DNA of 64,000 bases from Tausonia pullulans (lineage: Eukaryota > Basidiomycota > Tremellomycetes > Cystofilobasidiales > Mrakiaceae): contig OX637621.1 of assembly GCA_951802195.1 (NCBI GenBank), positions 1,488,001 to 1,552,000 of the forward strand, given 5' to 3'. Position 1 is the stretch's first letter; every line of letters starts with the position of its first letter. The translations under genes were made by a program, and so were the position numbers. Shown here in pieces: positions 22,501 to 36,000 of this stretch. The notes below the pieces were generated by a model. The model saw only the letters and a program-made list of their open reading frames with translations. It searched no databases and had not been told where the DNA came from.

Positions 22501-25500
22501 GACTCAGACTTACCTGACCTTTCCGGTCTCCTCTCGTCGCAGATCATCACCGGCCAGACGGGTGCAGGGAAGAGCGCTCTTCTCTCGGCGCTCCTCGGCG
22601 AGATGACGATTGAGAAGGGCTACGTCTTGCTCCCCAAGGACACGACGCACGTCAGCGACGACGGTCTCACAGTGAGCATCCTCGGCTCTCGGCTCTACTA
22701 TATTCTGAACATCGCTAATCCCCTCCGACCTTCCTCCTGGCCCTCATTAGAACTCAGTCGCGGTCTGCACGCAGACTGCTTGGCTCCAGAATTCCTCGAT
22801 CAAGAACAACATGTCAGTCGCCTCCCTCCCCTCTATCTCTCTGCTCGTCAAACTAACTTTGCGGACCGTTCTCGCCTAGCCTCTTTGGTTCCAAGTTTGA
22901 CGAGCGGCGGTACGCGGCCGTCGTCTCGGCCTGCTGCCTTCTGCCTGACTTCAAGCAGCTCGAAGATGGCGACGAGACGGGTGAGAGCCTCAACAATTCA
23001 ATGTTGCAAGCTGGATGTGTGCTGATTGAACCCGCGCCCCCTCAAAGAGATTGGAAGCAAAGGAGTTAGCCTTTCCGGTGGCCAGAAGGCCAGGGTTGCC
23101 CTTGCCCGTGCTGTCTACTCTCGGGCCAAGGTACGCGGCCGGCTGCTGAGGGATCAAGCAACTTGAAACACTAAAAACAGGAATATTCCTTTTCAGAATA
23201 TCCTCCTCGACGACCCTCTCGCTGCGGTTGACTCGCACACTGCCGCCTCCCTCGTCTCAGAATGCCTCGGTGGGCCGCTTCTGAAGGATCGCACTGTCAT
23301 TATTGTCTCTCGTGAGTGTGTCTACCTTGCTGGTGGTGATTAAAGCACTTTTTCTGACTCCTCAAGTCCTATTCTCACCCAGACCACGTTGAGCTCCTTC
23401 TCCCGATCACCCATTCGCTTATTCGCATCGTCGACGGCCGCGTGGAGGCGTCCGGCACGATTGAGGAGCTTCGCGAGGCCGGTCACCTCTCCGCTATCAT
23501 TGCGACCGAGGAGGCTGAACACGTCGACGAGACCGCTCTTGTTTCTGAGATTCCCGAGGCCGATGTCGAGGCGCCCGCTTCGGACGCAGCTGCCCTCGCG
23601 AATGGCGTGCCGAAAAAGGAGGCGAGGAAAATGGTCAAGGACGAGGAAAAGGCGGTCGGCAATGTGCAGTGGAAGACTTACAAGGTGTGCCGCATCCTGG
23701 ACTCTTCGCAAAGTCCAGTCTTCATTCGCTTACTGACCCTTTCCGCTGGTGTCACCCTGTAGCTCTACATTGAGGCCTCGACCTGGCGCATCTGGATTCT
23801 CACTCTCATTCTGATGCTCGCCGTTCAAATCATGACCCAGCTTGAGAGGATCTGGCTCAAAGAATGTAAGGCTGCAATCGCCTCTCTATACTTCTATCTG
23901 AATACTGACACTCTATTGCTCCTGGCAAACTCAGGGACGAGCGCGTATGAAAACTCGCCTCAGACGCCAGGAACATCTTTCGTCGGAACGAGGTCCTTGT
24001 CTCACGGCTATGACCACGCCCACGCGTTCGCTTCCGGTTACGACATTCCTCAGCACCACTTCTTTGCAACTGGACACTCTTCGTTCGACAACGCCTCGTT
24101 CATCGCCGCCGTCACTACTGAGAGACCGTCAGCAGACGACCACCCGCTCTACTACCTCGGCATCTGTCAGTCAAGAATAAAGCCTCTCTCTTGAGTCGGT
24201 CGTTCTTTGTCTAAGTCCAAGTTTGCTTCCCTCCCAGACTCCATCATTACCCTCGGCTCGGCCGCCATCTCCGTTATCCAGATCATCGCCGGCTACGTCG
24301 GCGCCTACAAAGCCGCCAAGGTCCTCCACAACCGAATGCTCAACTCGGTTATCCACTCAACGACCCGTTGGTTCGACACCACGCCCTCCGGCCGCATCGT
24401 CAACCGCTTCTCGCGCGACCAGGAGACGGTCGACGGGCAGCTCGCCCAATCGCTTCGAATCGTCGCCACGTGGACGGCCAACCTGGTTGTGGCCATCTTC
24501 ATCGTGTGAGTCTGCCTCGTTTTGCCTATCCTTGCCCGCCTTCCTCTGAATGATAAAGATCGATATCCATCATATCCATCTCGCTAGCGCCGGCATCATC
24601 CCGACCTTCATCCTGCCCGCACTCTTTGTGTCGTTCGCCTATCTCAAGCTGTCTCAAGCCTACATTCGCTGCGGTCGAGACGTGAGTCCGGGACTGACCT
24701 TCCCGGTCTGCTGTTAACGCCCGACTGATCCATCCCTGCCATCGTCCCTGGTCAGCTTCGCCGCATTGAAGCAATCGCTCGCTCGCCCATTATTAGCGGA
24801 TTCTCTGAAACCCTCGAGGGCATCATTATTATCCGCGCCTGGGGTGCCGAAGCCCGGTTCCTCGCGAACCTTCAGATCCAGGTCGACAAGTCGCAGGCCG
24901 CCTTCTACTGGATTTGGTTTGTTCTCCAGTTATCTGTCAACCTCAATCCTCTGAGCGTGAGCACTGATCAGCCATCCTTTCCTTCAGGATGCTGAACCGT
25001 AAGCACAAAGAGCAATCGTCCCTCTCCCAATTTTCATCAGCTCATCTTGACTTTGAATTCCCTCCCTAGGCTGGCTCCTCCTTCGCTTTGACTGTCTTGG
25101 TGGCCTCTCAGTCTTCATCACCTCGATCCTCATCCTCGGCAGTGGAGCCTCCGCCGGACTTGGCGGCATTGCCCTCCTCGCTGCGCAAGGCTTCGTCTCG
25201 GCGGTCTACTGGCTCTGCAGATTCTGGTCTCAGCTGGAGATGGATCTCAACTCGTGAGCAGCTCGTTCGCTATCTGTGTATGATTGACGGGTGAATGTAG
25301 CCATCCTCCGCCATGACAGGATCGAGCGCGTCGAAGAATACCTTCAGCTTCCCCAGGAGCCTCCTTCCATCATTGAGAGTAATCGCCCTCCGGCTTACTG
25401 GCCATCCTCATCTGGGGAAACTCTCATCTCCGTCGAAAACCTCGTCATTGCTGTGAGTCCCGCGCGATGGTTTGGTGTAGTGCATGACTGATGCTCGCGC

Positions 25501-26875
25501 CTCCTCAGTACTCGCCCGAGCTTCCGCCTGTTATCCACGACATCTCGTTCGATATCAAGCCGAAGGAGAAAATCGGTCTCATCGGGCGGACGGGAAGCGG
25601 CAAATCGACGCTTGGCATGAGTTTCCTTCGGTTCGCGGATCCCATCTCGGGACGCATCATGTGAGTGCTCTTTTTTAATCGCCACTGGCGACTAATTGCT
25701 GACTTTGATCCGCGCTCGCAGCATCGACGGGATTGATATCACCAAGATTGGCCTCGAGGACCTCCGCTCCCGCGTCACGATGTGAGCATTGTTTGACGTT
25801 TCACCTTGAGCAGCTGGCAGCTGACACACGAACTTGCCACCCACAGTATCCCTCAGGATGCCGTCCTCTTCAGTGGAACGATTAGGGAGAACCTTGACCC
25901 CTTCAAGGCAAGTATGCCTACATGCCCCGTCTCTTCTGTGTATGCGCTCAGGCTGACACCATCTCTCCTGAAGGAACACACCGATGACGAGCTTCTCGAT
26001 GCCCTCCAGCGCGCCCAGCTGGGCCCAAGCACGCCAAGTGCCGGGCCGAGCCGCGTGGCGAGCGGTAGCAATCTCGTCTCGCTCGACGATGGAGCAGCAC
26101 CTGCGGCCGACGCGGAGCACTTGCTCAAGGCGAACAGCGTCGTGGTTTCGGCCAAGAAGGTGTCCATCACGCTCGACTCGGAGGTTGCCGCCGGGGGGTC
26201 CAACTTCAGCCAGGTACGCGCCTGCGCTTCACTGGCCTCTTAATCGCATCCACTGTCATCTGAGCATTCATCCATTTCGTCTCTCTAGGGCCAGCGCCAG
26301 CTGCTTGCTATGGCTCGGGCTCTCCTCCGCAACTCTTCGATCATCATCATGGACGAGTCGACTGTGAGCGTCTCCTGTCTTCGCCTCCAGCAGCCCTGGA
26401 TTCTGACTCATCGAGTATTTGCACAGGCCTCGGTCGACATGGAGACCGACAGCCTTCTGCAGAAAATGATTCGCGAGGAGTTCAAGGACTCGTGCTTGAT
26501 CACGATTGCTGTGCGTCTGCGAGGCGGCGGTGGCGCTGACGAATGTAGCTCAACCTGATTCCCTACCTGCTGCAGCACCGGCTTTCGTCGATCATCGACT
26601 ACGACCGCCTCCTTGTTCTCGACCACGGTCGGCTCGTTGAGTTTGCGACCCCGTACGAGCTGCGTGAGTGCTTTGATTAAACCTCTTTTTATCTCGTCTG
26701 TGCCATCTCTCGCTCACATCTCGCCCCCTCCGCCCGCCCACTCCTTCTCGCCCGAACAGTTACCAAGCCCGAAGGCGAGGACGCCGTCTTTGCGGGCATG
26801 GTTCGCAAAAGCGGCAAGTGGAACGAGTTGTTCGAGAGCGCCGAACGCAAGGCGCGGGCCGACAGTCTCATTTGA
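19566..26875 (+). CDS. ABCC (MRP-type) full-length ABC transporter
   Basis: A multidrug-resistance-associated exporter of the Ycf1/Bpt1/Ybt1 group, normally vacuolar or plasma-membrane. Layout: N-terminal five-helix TMD0, linker, TMD1 (from about 20800), NBD1, acidic linker, TMD2 (about 23770-25250) and NBD2. NBD1 has Walker A GQTGAGKS (22552-22575), signature [14 protein letters not shown], Walker [14 protein letters not shown] and H-loop IVSHH; an Asp in place of the catalytic Glu is normal for MRP NBD1. NBD2 has Walker A GRTGSGKS (25584-25607), Q-loop [12 protein letters not shown], signature [14 protein letters not shown], Walker B IIIMDEST and H-loop AHRLSS. A Lys/Asp/Glu-rich insertion precedes NBD1 and a Ser/Ala-rich insertion of about 60 residues precedes the NBD2 signature. 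About 25 short introns break the gene; the exon set reads in phase to TGA at 26873. Substrate cannot be told from sequence. Confidence 0.93.
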
Positions 26876-27078
26876 TGCGCGCGTAAGGCAAAGGAAAAGC
26901 TGGTCTCGATAAGGGGGGATATGTGTGTCTTTCTTGGCTTCAAGATGATGAGATTGGTCGTCAAAGGTCGTGAATCGTTAAAAGGGGGAAAAGGAAGAGG
27001 GATAACAGCAAGGAAGCAGAATAATGCAAGTGAGACAGATGGAAGGAATTAATTGAACGAGAAAAGCCAGCGACAACA

Positions 27079-30000
27079 TCATCGCTTGAGAGAGAACTTG
27101 AGTTTCGGGCCTGACTCTCCAGCAGCCTGTGGAGCAGGCAAGGACTGATCCTGAGCGTCTGCCGAGGACGATGGTCCGGGCTCCGGATGGAAGCTTGTCG
27201 ACGGCAGGTCACGTCAGCGGGGCACAAAGAGCGGCAGGCGGCGGCCAAGCACACGTACAGTCCGAGCGGAAGACCGGCCGTGTGCGCGGTCGGCGGACCG
27301 GTTGGAGCCAAGTTGAACTCGGCCCACCGAGGGCACTTGCGATTGGTTTCTGCGGTGAAAGTTCGTCAGAAATGGGCGACGCAGAGGAGAGACGGCGGGG
27401 AACTCACTCATGTGGCCGGTCTGACCACAGTTGGCGCAGCGCCTCTGAAAGGGGAAAGAGGCATCAGCGACTGAGCCAGGGCTGGTTCGAAAATCGTAGG
27501 AAACGCACCGAGACGATCTGCTTCGCGTTACCATGCTCATCCGTCGTCTTCTTTCGGTTGAGTCGCCTCGTCTGGTTCTTCTTGAGTTTCTCAATTTCCT
27601 CTTGGAGCCGCCGCTGGGCCATCTTGTCTCGGTCAGCGTCACCGGTCGGGGCGACGGTCTCGATGTCCGTCTCGCCCTGCTCGATGATCTGGCGCTTGCG
27701 AATGTACGTGTTGATGACGTTGATATCGCGGATGATTTCGTCGACCCACTCGCCCTTGATCTGGAGAGGGGTGGTCGTCGTCAGAACCAGTACCTCGCAA
27801 GCCTGAGAACGACGACAGGAAAAACTCACCAGGCGTTTGATCTTCATCACCTTGATCACACCTCCTTGTCCCGCGGCACCTCCTCCTCCGCCGATGCCAC
27901 CCCGGCTGCTGCCGAGACTCATGGTGTCGTCGCGGTCGATGCTCGAGCTCCGACTGACGGCTGAAGGCGACCTGTCCCGCATCACTGACGACCGCGAGGG
28001 TGACCTTCCTCCCCTCAAGCTCGATGAAGACGGCCCGGCGCCGGCTCGACCATCATCCTCATCCTCCCACTCGTCGTCCGAGAGCGTCGGTGAGATCGGG
28101 TTGGACAAGGCGCCCTGCTGGGCATCCCAGATCCGGCGGGCCTCGGACCGGAAAACAGCTTCCTGGACCGCGTGGCCTTGCTTCTGCTGGTTCTTGGGCA
28201 GGCTCGCGACGAATGCTAAAAAATGCAAAAGTCAGTCAGCCCCTTCGCAGAATCAAGAGACGAGACAGCGGCTCACCTGCTCGCTCCTCGGCCGTCTCGC
28301 CCTGGCGGAGGAAGATCTCCTTCATTGAGACTTTGATGAAGCTGAAACCCTCTCCTCTGCCCGTCGGGTCGCCCTCACCGTACAGCTGAACCCACGCCTT
28401 GTCACGCTGGCTCTGAAGGTAACTCTTTGTAATTACCCAGGGGGCAAGCAGCTGCTCCGTTGACATGTTGGCCTCATCCTCGTCGTCGTCCTTGGCTGTC
28501 TTGCCGGGCTTGGACGTCACACTGCTGTAGCCGGCGTCTTCGAGAACTCGTTGGCCGACTTGCATCGACTCGACCATCATGACATCCTCCGGTGTGACGA
28601 TCTTGAGGTACTCGTCGGGGTCTGGGAACTTGAGCCCCGCCTTGAGACGCCACGTCTGCTGATGGGGTCCCTTGCGGTGGAACTCGAGGAAGTCCTGCGG
28701 ATTGAAAGAAAAGGTTTCACCAGCCAATCAGTTCCCTTATTTATCTTTTCTCTCCCTCCCCTTTCGCGACTGACCTTGAGCCTCTGCCGCATTTGGAGTT
28801 CGTGTGTGTCCCCGAAGTACTTCATGAGCTGCTTAAGCTGGATCCGGTTGTGCTTGGCCTTCTGAAGAAGCTTGTACGAGATGAGATGCGTCCTCGCCTT
28901 GGCGGTCGCCGAGATCTTGCGGGCGTGTGGGCCCTGGATGACGACTTGGGGAATCGTCTGGCCGACGACGAAGAGCGACTTGATCTCTCGGATGTAGTAG
29001 TGGGATTCCCCCTTGACGGTGCTCCTGTCAGGGAAATGGAGAGAGGTCAGTAACCCGCCTCGACTGAAGAAGAGAAGAATGAATATCGACGACGAACCGG
29101 ACGACAAGGAAGTCGGTCGGGGCGGCGTTTTGCCGGAAGAGCGGGGCCTTGATGAGGTTGTTGTAAAGCGTCGGCTGAGTCTGACCGTGATCAAGCGGGA
29201 CAAAGGTACTGATAGGCGGCTCGTCCTGCGGGTCGATGACTCGCGGTTCTCCGAGTTCAAGCTGATAGACCGAATGGATCAGTCCGCAATAACTGGGGCG
29301 TTCGTGTTCGATCGACACACTTTAGGAACAAACTCATCGTTGTCGTCCGTCTTGCGGTAGTAGTTGACAAGGACGCTGCCCATGCCGAATGAGGACATTA
29401 TCGGTGGGTGCTCCTCCTAAATATCCAAGAAGGCAACAAAAGGGATCAGTCGTCTCTTCCTGTCTACCGCTCTACGCTGAGCTCTACAACTCACCGAGAA
29501 CTCCCAGAGGACAAAGCTGCTCGTGTCCCTCAACGAGAGGTCCGACGGCTTCCTTAGACCCTCGGCAACGTCACCACCCTTGCCAAGCTTACGGCCAACC
29601 TTGTCCTTGAGCTTCTTGGCTGTCCGGACACGTTCGAAACTGATCTTGACGTTCGCTGGGAACTGGAGCGCAGGGCGATGCCACGAGCGAGCCTCAGACT
29701 TGTTGAGGAAGGTCTTGTACTAGAGCGGAAAATTACTGTCAGCGTCATGACGATTGGATAAAGTAGGGAATGCAGCAGCACGAACAAAGGGCAGCTGAAG
29801 CTTGAGCGCTGGGTACGCGTGCTGGACGTTGATGGTACCGAATGTCTGCCGAACGCGGTGCTTGCCTCCTTCGTAGTGGTGGTCATTCGAGATGTTGTAC
29901 ATGTCTAGATCCGCAATCTCCTTCTTGGACCCAAACATCGTCTTGTCGGCCTGCTGACCTGCCTCGGCCGCCAATCGCTCCGCCGCATTTTCGTCTTCCT

Positions 30001-31448
30001 CCTCAATCTCCGTCAGTTGGGAGAAGTCGGCGCGCTTGGTGCCGTCCCAGGCAATGGCACGAATCCAGTCCTCCTTTTCGAGCTCGACGTTGTATGGCGT
30101 GAGTGCGTTCGGACGTGCTCGTTTCGGGGAGGGAGGCCGGTCGGCGTCGTAGATGACGCGACTCTCCCAATCGCTGAGAAGGATCATATCGAATGACCGT
30201 GCCTTGTCTTTACCATATCGCTCAGCGGCGTCATCATCCATTGACGAGGACTGAAGCATAAACACGGAGCTTAGTACTCGCAGCCAGTACTCAGCCAACA
30301 TGTCAAGAGGATAACAACTTACCATTGGCGGCCCTCCGGCTGAGTTGCCCATCTGGGTATCGTACGCCGAGGGATCCAACGGAGGGAGGAAGCTAGCGAG
30401 ATTAGGACCGTAAAAGGAGGAGTCCGAATGCGTCGAGGTTGATGGAAGGTCCTGAGAGGTAAGAGTGTATTCCGGCTCGATCGCTGGAGACGGTGGAGTC
30501 GCTGAATGGTAGCACATATTAATGCATGGAGTCAGCTTCTAGCAGTCACACTTAAGTCTTCCCTCCAGTGAGGTCGCCTCACCATCCGTCAGATCCCAAC
30601 CCGGTCGTTTCGCCCCCTGCTGCTGCTTCTCCTGCGAGGCTTTGACCGATTCAGATGTCGCCACGTGCAGCGCAGAAGCTCCTTTGGAGAACATGGCGAC
30701 AAAGTCGAGGATCTGGTCTTGACTGAAATCGGGGAAGACATCGTGAATGGTCCGAGGCTTCGGGAGAGCAGGCTCCCTCGAAGCCGTCTCAAGTGCCGCA
30801 CCGGGAGCCGTAGACGTTATCGAAGACCCTGCTGAATGAGGGAGAGATACCTGGAGCGAGGGAGGAGGAAGCCCAGCGTCGTCTGGAAGCTCCTGCTTGA
30901 CGGCCAAGGCCGGTGAGGAGGTCGTCGTGGACGCGACTGACGACGATGGCGCGGACGGAAGGGCGAGCATCGGGTGGTGCTGCTGCTGGGAGCGCTGTAG
31001 AAAGGCGAGACCGGCCTGCTGGTACTTGTTAGCCGTGGACATGGCCGATTGGGTAGGCTGCCGAGGCTGCTCTTCCTCTCTGAAGGGTAAAGGGGGTAAA
31101 GTGAATCAGACGGGCTATTGCGTTACTGACGCGTTCGTCGGATGGACGGAGTGGAGACGCGACGTCGACGCGCTGGCCTGCCAGTCCAGCGCACTCACTC
31201 CGAGAGCTCAAAGTCTTCATCGTTGTCATAGTTGTCGTTGTAGATGTCCGCCTTGCCGAGCCCCCCCCTGGCGGCCTGGGAGCCGCCTCCGAGGACCTGG
31301 GCGACGCTGCCGGATCCCTCGCCGAGGTCTTGAAGGACGCTCTCGAGCGCGAACTCGCCGAGGAACGAGACCGAGTCGAGGTCCTGAATGCAGACATCAG
31401 CACGTAATATGAAGATGGCTCAACCCGGGCGGGACTGACTTCTGCCAT
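27079..31448 (-). CDS. TAF1: TFIID subunit 1 (TAF1)
   Basis: Largest subunit and scaffold of the general transcription factor TFIID. Exon 1 is only MAE; exon 2 gives DLDSVSFLGEFALESVLQDL, resembling the TBP-binding acidic head. Then come ANKYQQAGLAFLQRSQQQHH, FPDFSQDQILDFVAMFSKG, the DUF3591 core (DMILLSDWESRVIYDAD, EDWIRAIAWDG, MFGSKKEIADLDMYNISNDH, PALQFPANVKISFERVRTAK, SSFVLWEFSEEHPPIMSSFG), LYGEGDPTGRGEGFSFIKVS, and late coiled sequence RLQEEIEKLKKNQTRRLNRK. Near the end is a CCHC zinc knuckle, CANCGQTGHMKTNRKCP. The protein ends GPKLKFSLKR at TGA 27079. As in other fungi there are no tandem bromodomains after the knuckle. It is divergent from ATP15 across 211 bp and tail-to-tail with the ABCC gene (203 bp). 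Confidence 0.94.
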
Positions 31449-31659
31449 GGCGGGGGAGGATTGGCTTTGTTGCTGGATGTATGTGGGGGAGTGGCGGTTG
31501 ATAGTTGCGTTATAAGGCTCGCGAGGTCGAGGGCCACGGGCGACGGCGACAGAGCTCGAGTCGTGGGAACTCTGCCAAAGGCCCACCGCTCTCTTGCTCG
31601 CTCCATCAGTTCGCCTCTCGCTGCCCTCGAACACCCACCTCCTTCTCTATCCGCCCAAC
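31449..31659. promoter_or_regulatory. Compact bidirectional promoter between TAF1 and ATP15
   Basis: Only 211 bp separate the two divergent start codons, so both promoters must share this stretch. It is GC-rich with a short CTCGAGG/GCTCGAG-like pair around 31526-31561 and a TTATAAGG sequence near 31511 that could serve as a TATA-like element. No factor site is identified with confidence. Confidence 0.5.
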
Positions 31660-32580
31660 ATGTCGTCTTGGAGAGCTGTCATGACGTCAGTAGCACCAAC
31701 GACACCACCATCATTAGCACCCTCGCCCACTCATTCGACAGCTCTCCGCCCTCGTCGCGCTCGTCCCGAGCTGGCCCCCCTCCCACCCTCCTTTCCCTCG
31801 CTCGTCGAAAGCCATCTCCGGCCGGTCCAACCGACCGTCGACGAGACCCTGACTCTCGATCGCCTCTCTGACCTTCTCTCCTCTCTCCTTCCAGCTACAA
31901 CAAGTACTCGCAGGTTGCTGCCCGCGCCGTCCGTCAGGCTCTCAAGGAGCCCGAGCGCATCAAGGCCGAGAAGCGCAGCGAGGTCACCCTCAAGAAGCAG
32001 ACTTGGTCCGCTGGAGAGGCTTCCGAGTCTGTCAGTCCCTTGACTTTGCGTTCGATCGTCGCTTTGGAAGGCTCGTGGCAGCATAATGCGAGGAGGAGGG
32101 GGGACGATACGACGACGACGACGACGACGGAGGACCAGCAGCCCACTTGGGCTGGCGAAGGAGCAGAGCGGAAGCCGAGGGGAGGGGCACAGCAGAAGCG
32201 GAGGATCTAGCTGAGCCGGATGGCTTGCTCCCTGTCTCTTTCGCGCTTCCATCAAGGCGGAGATCTTCTTTTTCGGAGTTCAGCTGCTGGAATGGAGGAC
32301 GCGGAAGTTTGGGACGCGCTCGTATCCAGGGCAGGCTGGCGAGGAAGGCATGGTGGACTACTCTCTTCGCCCGTCTCCCGCCTCGGCGCGGCGCCTGAGC
32401 GGTCTCTCCGTCGCCCCTTCACTCGCGCCTCGAAGCCCGACGCACCCCAACGCGCGTCTTGTCTGTTTCTCTGTTCCATCGCTGACCATCCCTTGTGTTT
32501 CCTCTCCACAGCGCTTTGTCAACGCCGAGGCCCAGAACGCTGTCGACAAGGCCGCGGCCCCTAAGGGACCTACCGTCTAA
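31660..32580 (+). CDS. ATP15: Mitochondrial F1 ATP synthase epsilon subunit
   Basis: Small central-stalk subunit of the mitochondrial F1FO ATP synthase. The 76-residue protein begins MSSWRAVMTYNKYSQVAARA and continues VRQALKEPERIKAEKRSEVT then LKKQTW, the pattern of yeast Atp15 (MSAWRKAG.SYAAYLNVAAQAIR). There is no cleavable presequence, as in homologues. Exons are 31660-31685, 31895-32030 and 32512-32580, joining in phase to TAA. The introns are long for this genome: 209 nt and 481 nt, together three times the coding length. The second contains a short ACG-triplet run around 32106-32129. Confidence 0.93.
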
Positions 32581-33048
32581 ACTCGCGCGCGCGCTTCGTC
32601 TAGAGCAAGGGTGGTTTCCGAGATTCAAAGAAAGGAACGGGGAAGAAGAACACGAATGGATGCTTTTTGCTATCCGAAGAAATGTTTCGCTTCGATCTGA
32701 GCTTAGGTTATCTTGCTAGAGGGGGATCGCGGAACTCGCGAGCGTCGACTAATCCTGCTGTAAACATCTCGATATATCTTGCTCTCTCCCCCATCAGCTC
32801 AACTAGCAGTCTGCGAGTGCGCTGTGCGTGGGCGCGTCTCGATGACCCAAGGGGATTCATCAGCCTCTTTCAATCCAATGGAGCGAACTAAGCCGCGTTT
32901 CCTCTCGCTGAGAATGGATGGCTGCTGGGAAGCTGCCATGAGGAAATGACGCTGGACGAAGAAGCGAATGGTTTTACAGAGACAAGACGTACAGAGACAA
33001 ATGAGGAATTAAATACAGAGACAGAAAGAGAGAAAGAGATGGGAAAGC
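32581..33048. other. Tail-to-tail intergenic region
   Basis: 468 bp between ATP15 and the 3' end of MLP1. The part near 33000-33050 is AG-rich on plus. Nothing else is supported here. Confidence 0.5.
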
Positions 33049-36000
33049 TCAAGACGACGGATCGGCCGCTCCTCCTACATCTCCCGATGAACCACCAGCG
33101 TTGCCGTCCCCAGCTCCACTGGCGCCGCCGTCCTTGAATCTGAGAAGGGTGGAAAGAGGAGATGATCAGCTTTGTAGGAAACAGTATGTGTGCGCCGGAA
33201 AACGCACCGCTTAATGACCTTCGGCGGAGGTCCATCACCCGCCGCACCCGCGCCTCCGCCAGCACCTACAGCTCCTCCTGCGGCACTACCTGCAGCGGCA
33301 TTGAGCCTCGTGAGAAGCTTTCCTCCTCCTCCTCCTCCTCCTCCTCCTCCTCCTCCTCCTCCTCCTCCACCACCACTTCCTTCGGTACCAGCATCCTCTG
33401 GCCGAGCGCGTTTGCCCGGCGTGCCGCTCGGAGGCGGGGCGGGAGTGGCACCACTACTCGTTCCTCCGGTCGCAGCCTGGATCTGACCGAGAGCTGCATT
33501 GAGGGGAGAGAGGGGGGAAGGGATGTCAGAGTTGCTAGAGAGAAGACGAGCTACATGAAAGGGATAGAAAGCTCACCATTTCCGACAAGGCTAGCTGGCC
33601 GCCTCGCGATCTTGGGAGCGGCTCCTCCTCGTCCAGCAGCGCCAGCTCGAGCCGCGGCACGCTGGTCACCCGGACCCGTAGCGCCGCCCGTTTTAGAAGG
33701 ACCAGCGACGGCGTTCGGTGTAGCTCCACAAACAACAGGCGGGGCCGTTGCGTTCGCCGCTGCACGCGTACGCGCCGCCGGTCCAGTAGAAGCCGCTCCT
33801 CCAACGCCAGCACCACCACCACCAGCGGCCTGGGCCTGCTTAGCCGCAGGCGCCGGCGGAAGCCTACTCCCAGCGGCCGGCTTGGCCGCAAGTTGCGTCT
33901 TGAGCTGAGCGAGCTCAGCGGCGAGCTTGGTCTTCTCGCCCTTGATCCGGTCGAGCATGCCCTTCTGCGTAGCAAACTTGGAAGTTGTCTCCCTCTGGAC
34001 ACCCGCAACAGCCTCAGCGACGGCCTTGTCGATCGCCGCCTGGAGCTCGGCAGCGCGCGCGGCGGGATCTTCGACTATGGTGGAGGCAGGGACAGGGGGA
34101 GCAGCGGCAGCAGCAGCTGTGGCAGCCGCGGTCGCCTCCGCGATGGCTCTCTCAAGCATCTCATTGTGCTGCTTGAGAAGCTCGGCCTCGCGAGCCGCGA
34201 CGGCAGTCTTGATGGCTGCGTCGACATCGACCGCAGGAGTCTCAGCAGCAGAAACAGCGGAAGCAGCTGTGGCAGCCGCAGCGGATGCAAGCGCCGCCTC
34301 GGTCTCAGCGCGGAGCTCAGCCTCGCGAGCCGCGAGCCGCTCGGCATGCGTAGCCTCTAGCGCCTTGGTCTTCTCCGCGACGGCGGCCTCAACGGCGGCC
34401 TCAACGACGGCCGGATCGGGGGCAGCAGCGGTCGTGGTGTCCGTGGAGGCAGTAGGAGTAGCGGCAGCGGCAAGCTCATCACGAACCTGCTGCTCGCGCG
34501 TTGCCAAGGCCGTAGCGTGGGTGGCCTCGAGCTCGGTGACTGCCTTCTGGACGGCAGTCTGGATCTCCGACTCGCTCGCGGGGACAGCGGGGGTGGCGGT
34601 GGTGCTGTCGGAAGAGGTCTCTCCTCCCTCAACGGCGGTCGTCGAGGCCCCGCCAGTGTTGAGTTCGGCGACCTTGGCCTCAAGCGAGGCGACGTTGGTC
34701 ACCAGAGTCTCCTTCTCCGACTTAAGCAACTTGTTGGCCTTGAAGAAGACGGTCTACGTGAAAGAAAATGAACCGCGAGGTCAATCCCCATCGAAGAGAG
34801 CCGAAGCTAAGAATGATCGCCACTCACGTTGTCCTTCTTCATGCGCATATTGAGGTTCTCGGCCTTTGCAAGCTTCTCCTCAAGTTCCGTCTTGGTGGCC
34901 TGCAGGGAAGACTAGAGAAGAGACAGAGCGATCAGCCGAATCCAGCCACGAGATGAGGAGGAGAGGAGAGATGCACCAGCTCTGCGAGTTGCTGCTCTGT
35001 CGTCGTGAGCTTGCCCTGAAGCTCCTGGATTTGGGTTTGCAGGGTGGCGGCGCCCGCAGCCTCGGCGCTCGACGTGGCCGCAGTGAGCTGAGCCCTGAGG
35101 GCGTCGACCTCCTCCTGGAGCTTTATGTTGTCGGCTGTAGCCTTGGCGTTGCTCACAGCTGACTCTGCCTTGAACTGCCGGAACCCAGCCTGATCATTGG
35201 CCATCCGGCCGTGGAGCGTCTTGATCTGGGTGGCGTACAGCTCAGCCTTGTTCTTATGGTTCTGCGTCTCGGTCGCGGACTCCTCGCGGGCCTTGGTAAG
35301 CGCAGCCTCGAGGTTGGTCGCCGCCTCGGACCGAGTCTTGAGGAGGTCAGACCGGACCTTGAGGAGATCGCCCCGGAGACGGGTCCTGTCTGCCTGGAGC
35401 TCCGAGATGGTGCCCTCGAGCCGGGTCTTGGTCTCGCTCTGGGATCGAAGGGCCTCATCACGGACGGTCTGGAGGTTCTTGATGAGAAGCTGGAGGTTGG
35501 TCCGGTCCTTGGCGAGGTCATCGAGCTCCTTCTGGAGGCGCCCCTCGATGGCCTGGGACGCGAACGCAGGGCGAAAACAGATGAACATGGGTAATCGAAA
35601 ACAGCCTGTAGAATGGCTCGACTCACCTTCCATGACTGCTTCTCAGCCCGGATGGTGGCAGCCTCGTTGCGAGCTCGCTCGAGGGCGCCCTCGGCATCAA
35701 TTCTTCTGTTCTCGGCGGACCGAAGCTCAACGTTGATGCGCGAGAGGTCGTCCTTAAGCAGGTTGTTCTGCTTAGCGAGTCCTGCAAACTCGACCTTCTG
35801 GAGGTCGTTCGAGCTGGTGAGGGTGACGATGCGCTCTATGGAAAGGCGAACAGGCGGGGTCAGTAAGGGATACAATATAGTTTTGCTTTGAAGACTTTCT
35901 CCTCTCACCGTTAAGGAAATCGCGCTCCGCCGAGAGCTTGGCAACCTCTCCGTTTGCAGCGGATAGCTCCTTGCGGGCGGCGTCGGCCTCCGCGCGAAGC

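Noticed and set aside
33190-33486. Plus-strand poly-proline frame
   Set aside because: It is the antisense of the MLP1 C-terminal poly-Gly tract and adjacent sequence, which reads correctly on minus into the terminal exon.
33927-34853. Plus-strand Ala/Ser-rich frame of 308 codons
   Set aside because: Shadow of MLP1: the minus strand carries Ala/Val/Glu coiled-coil repeats that leave both strands open.
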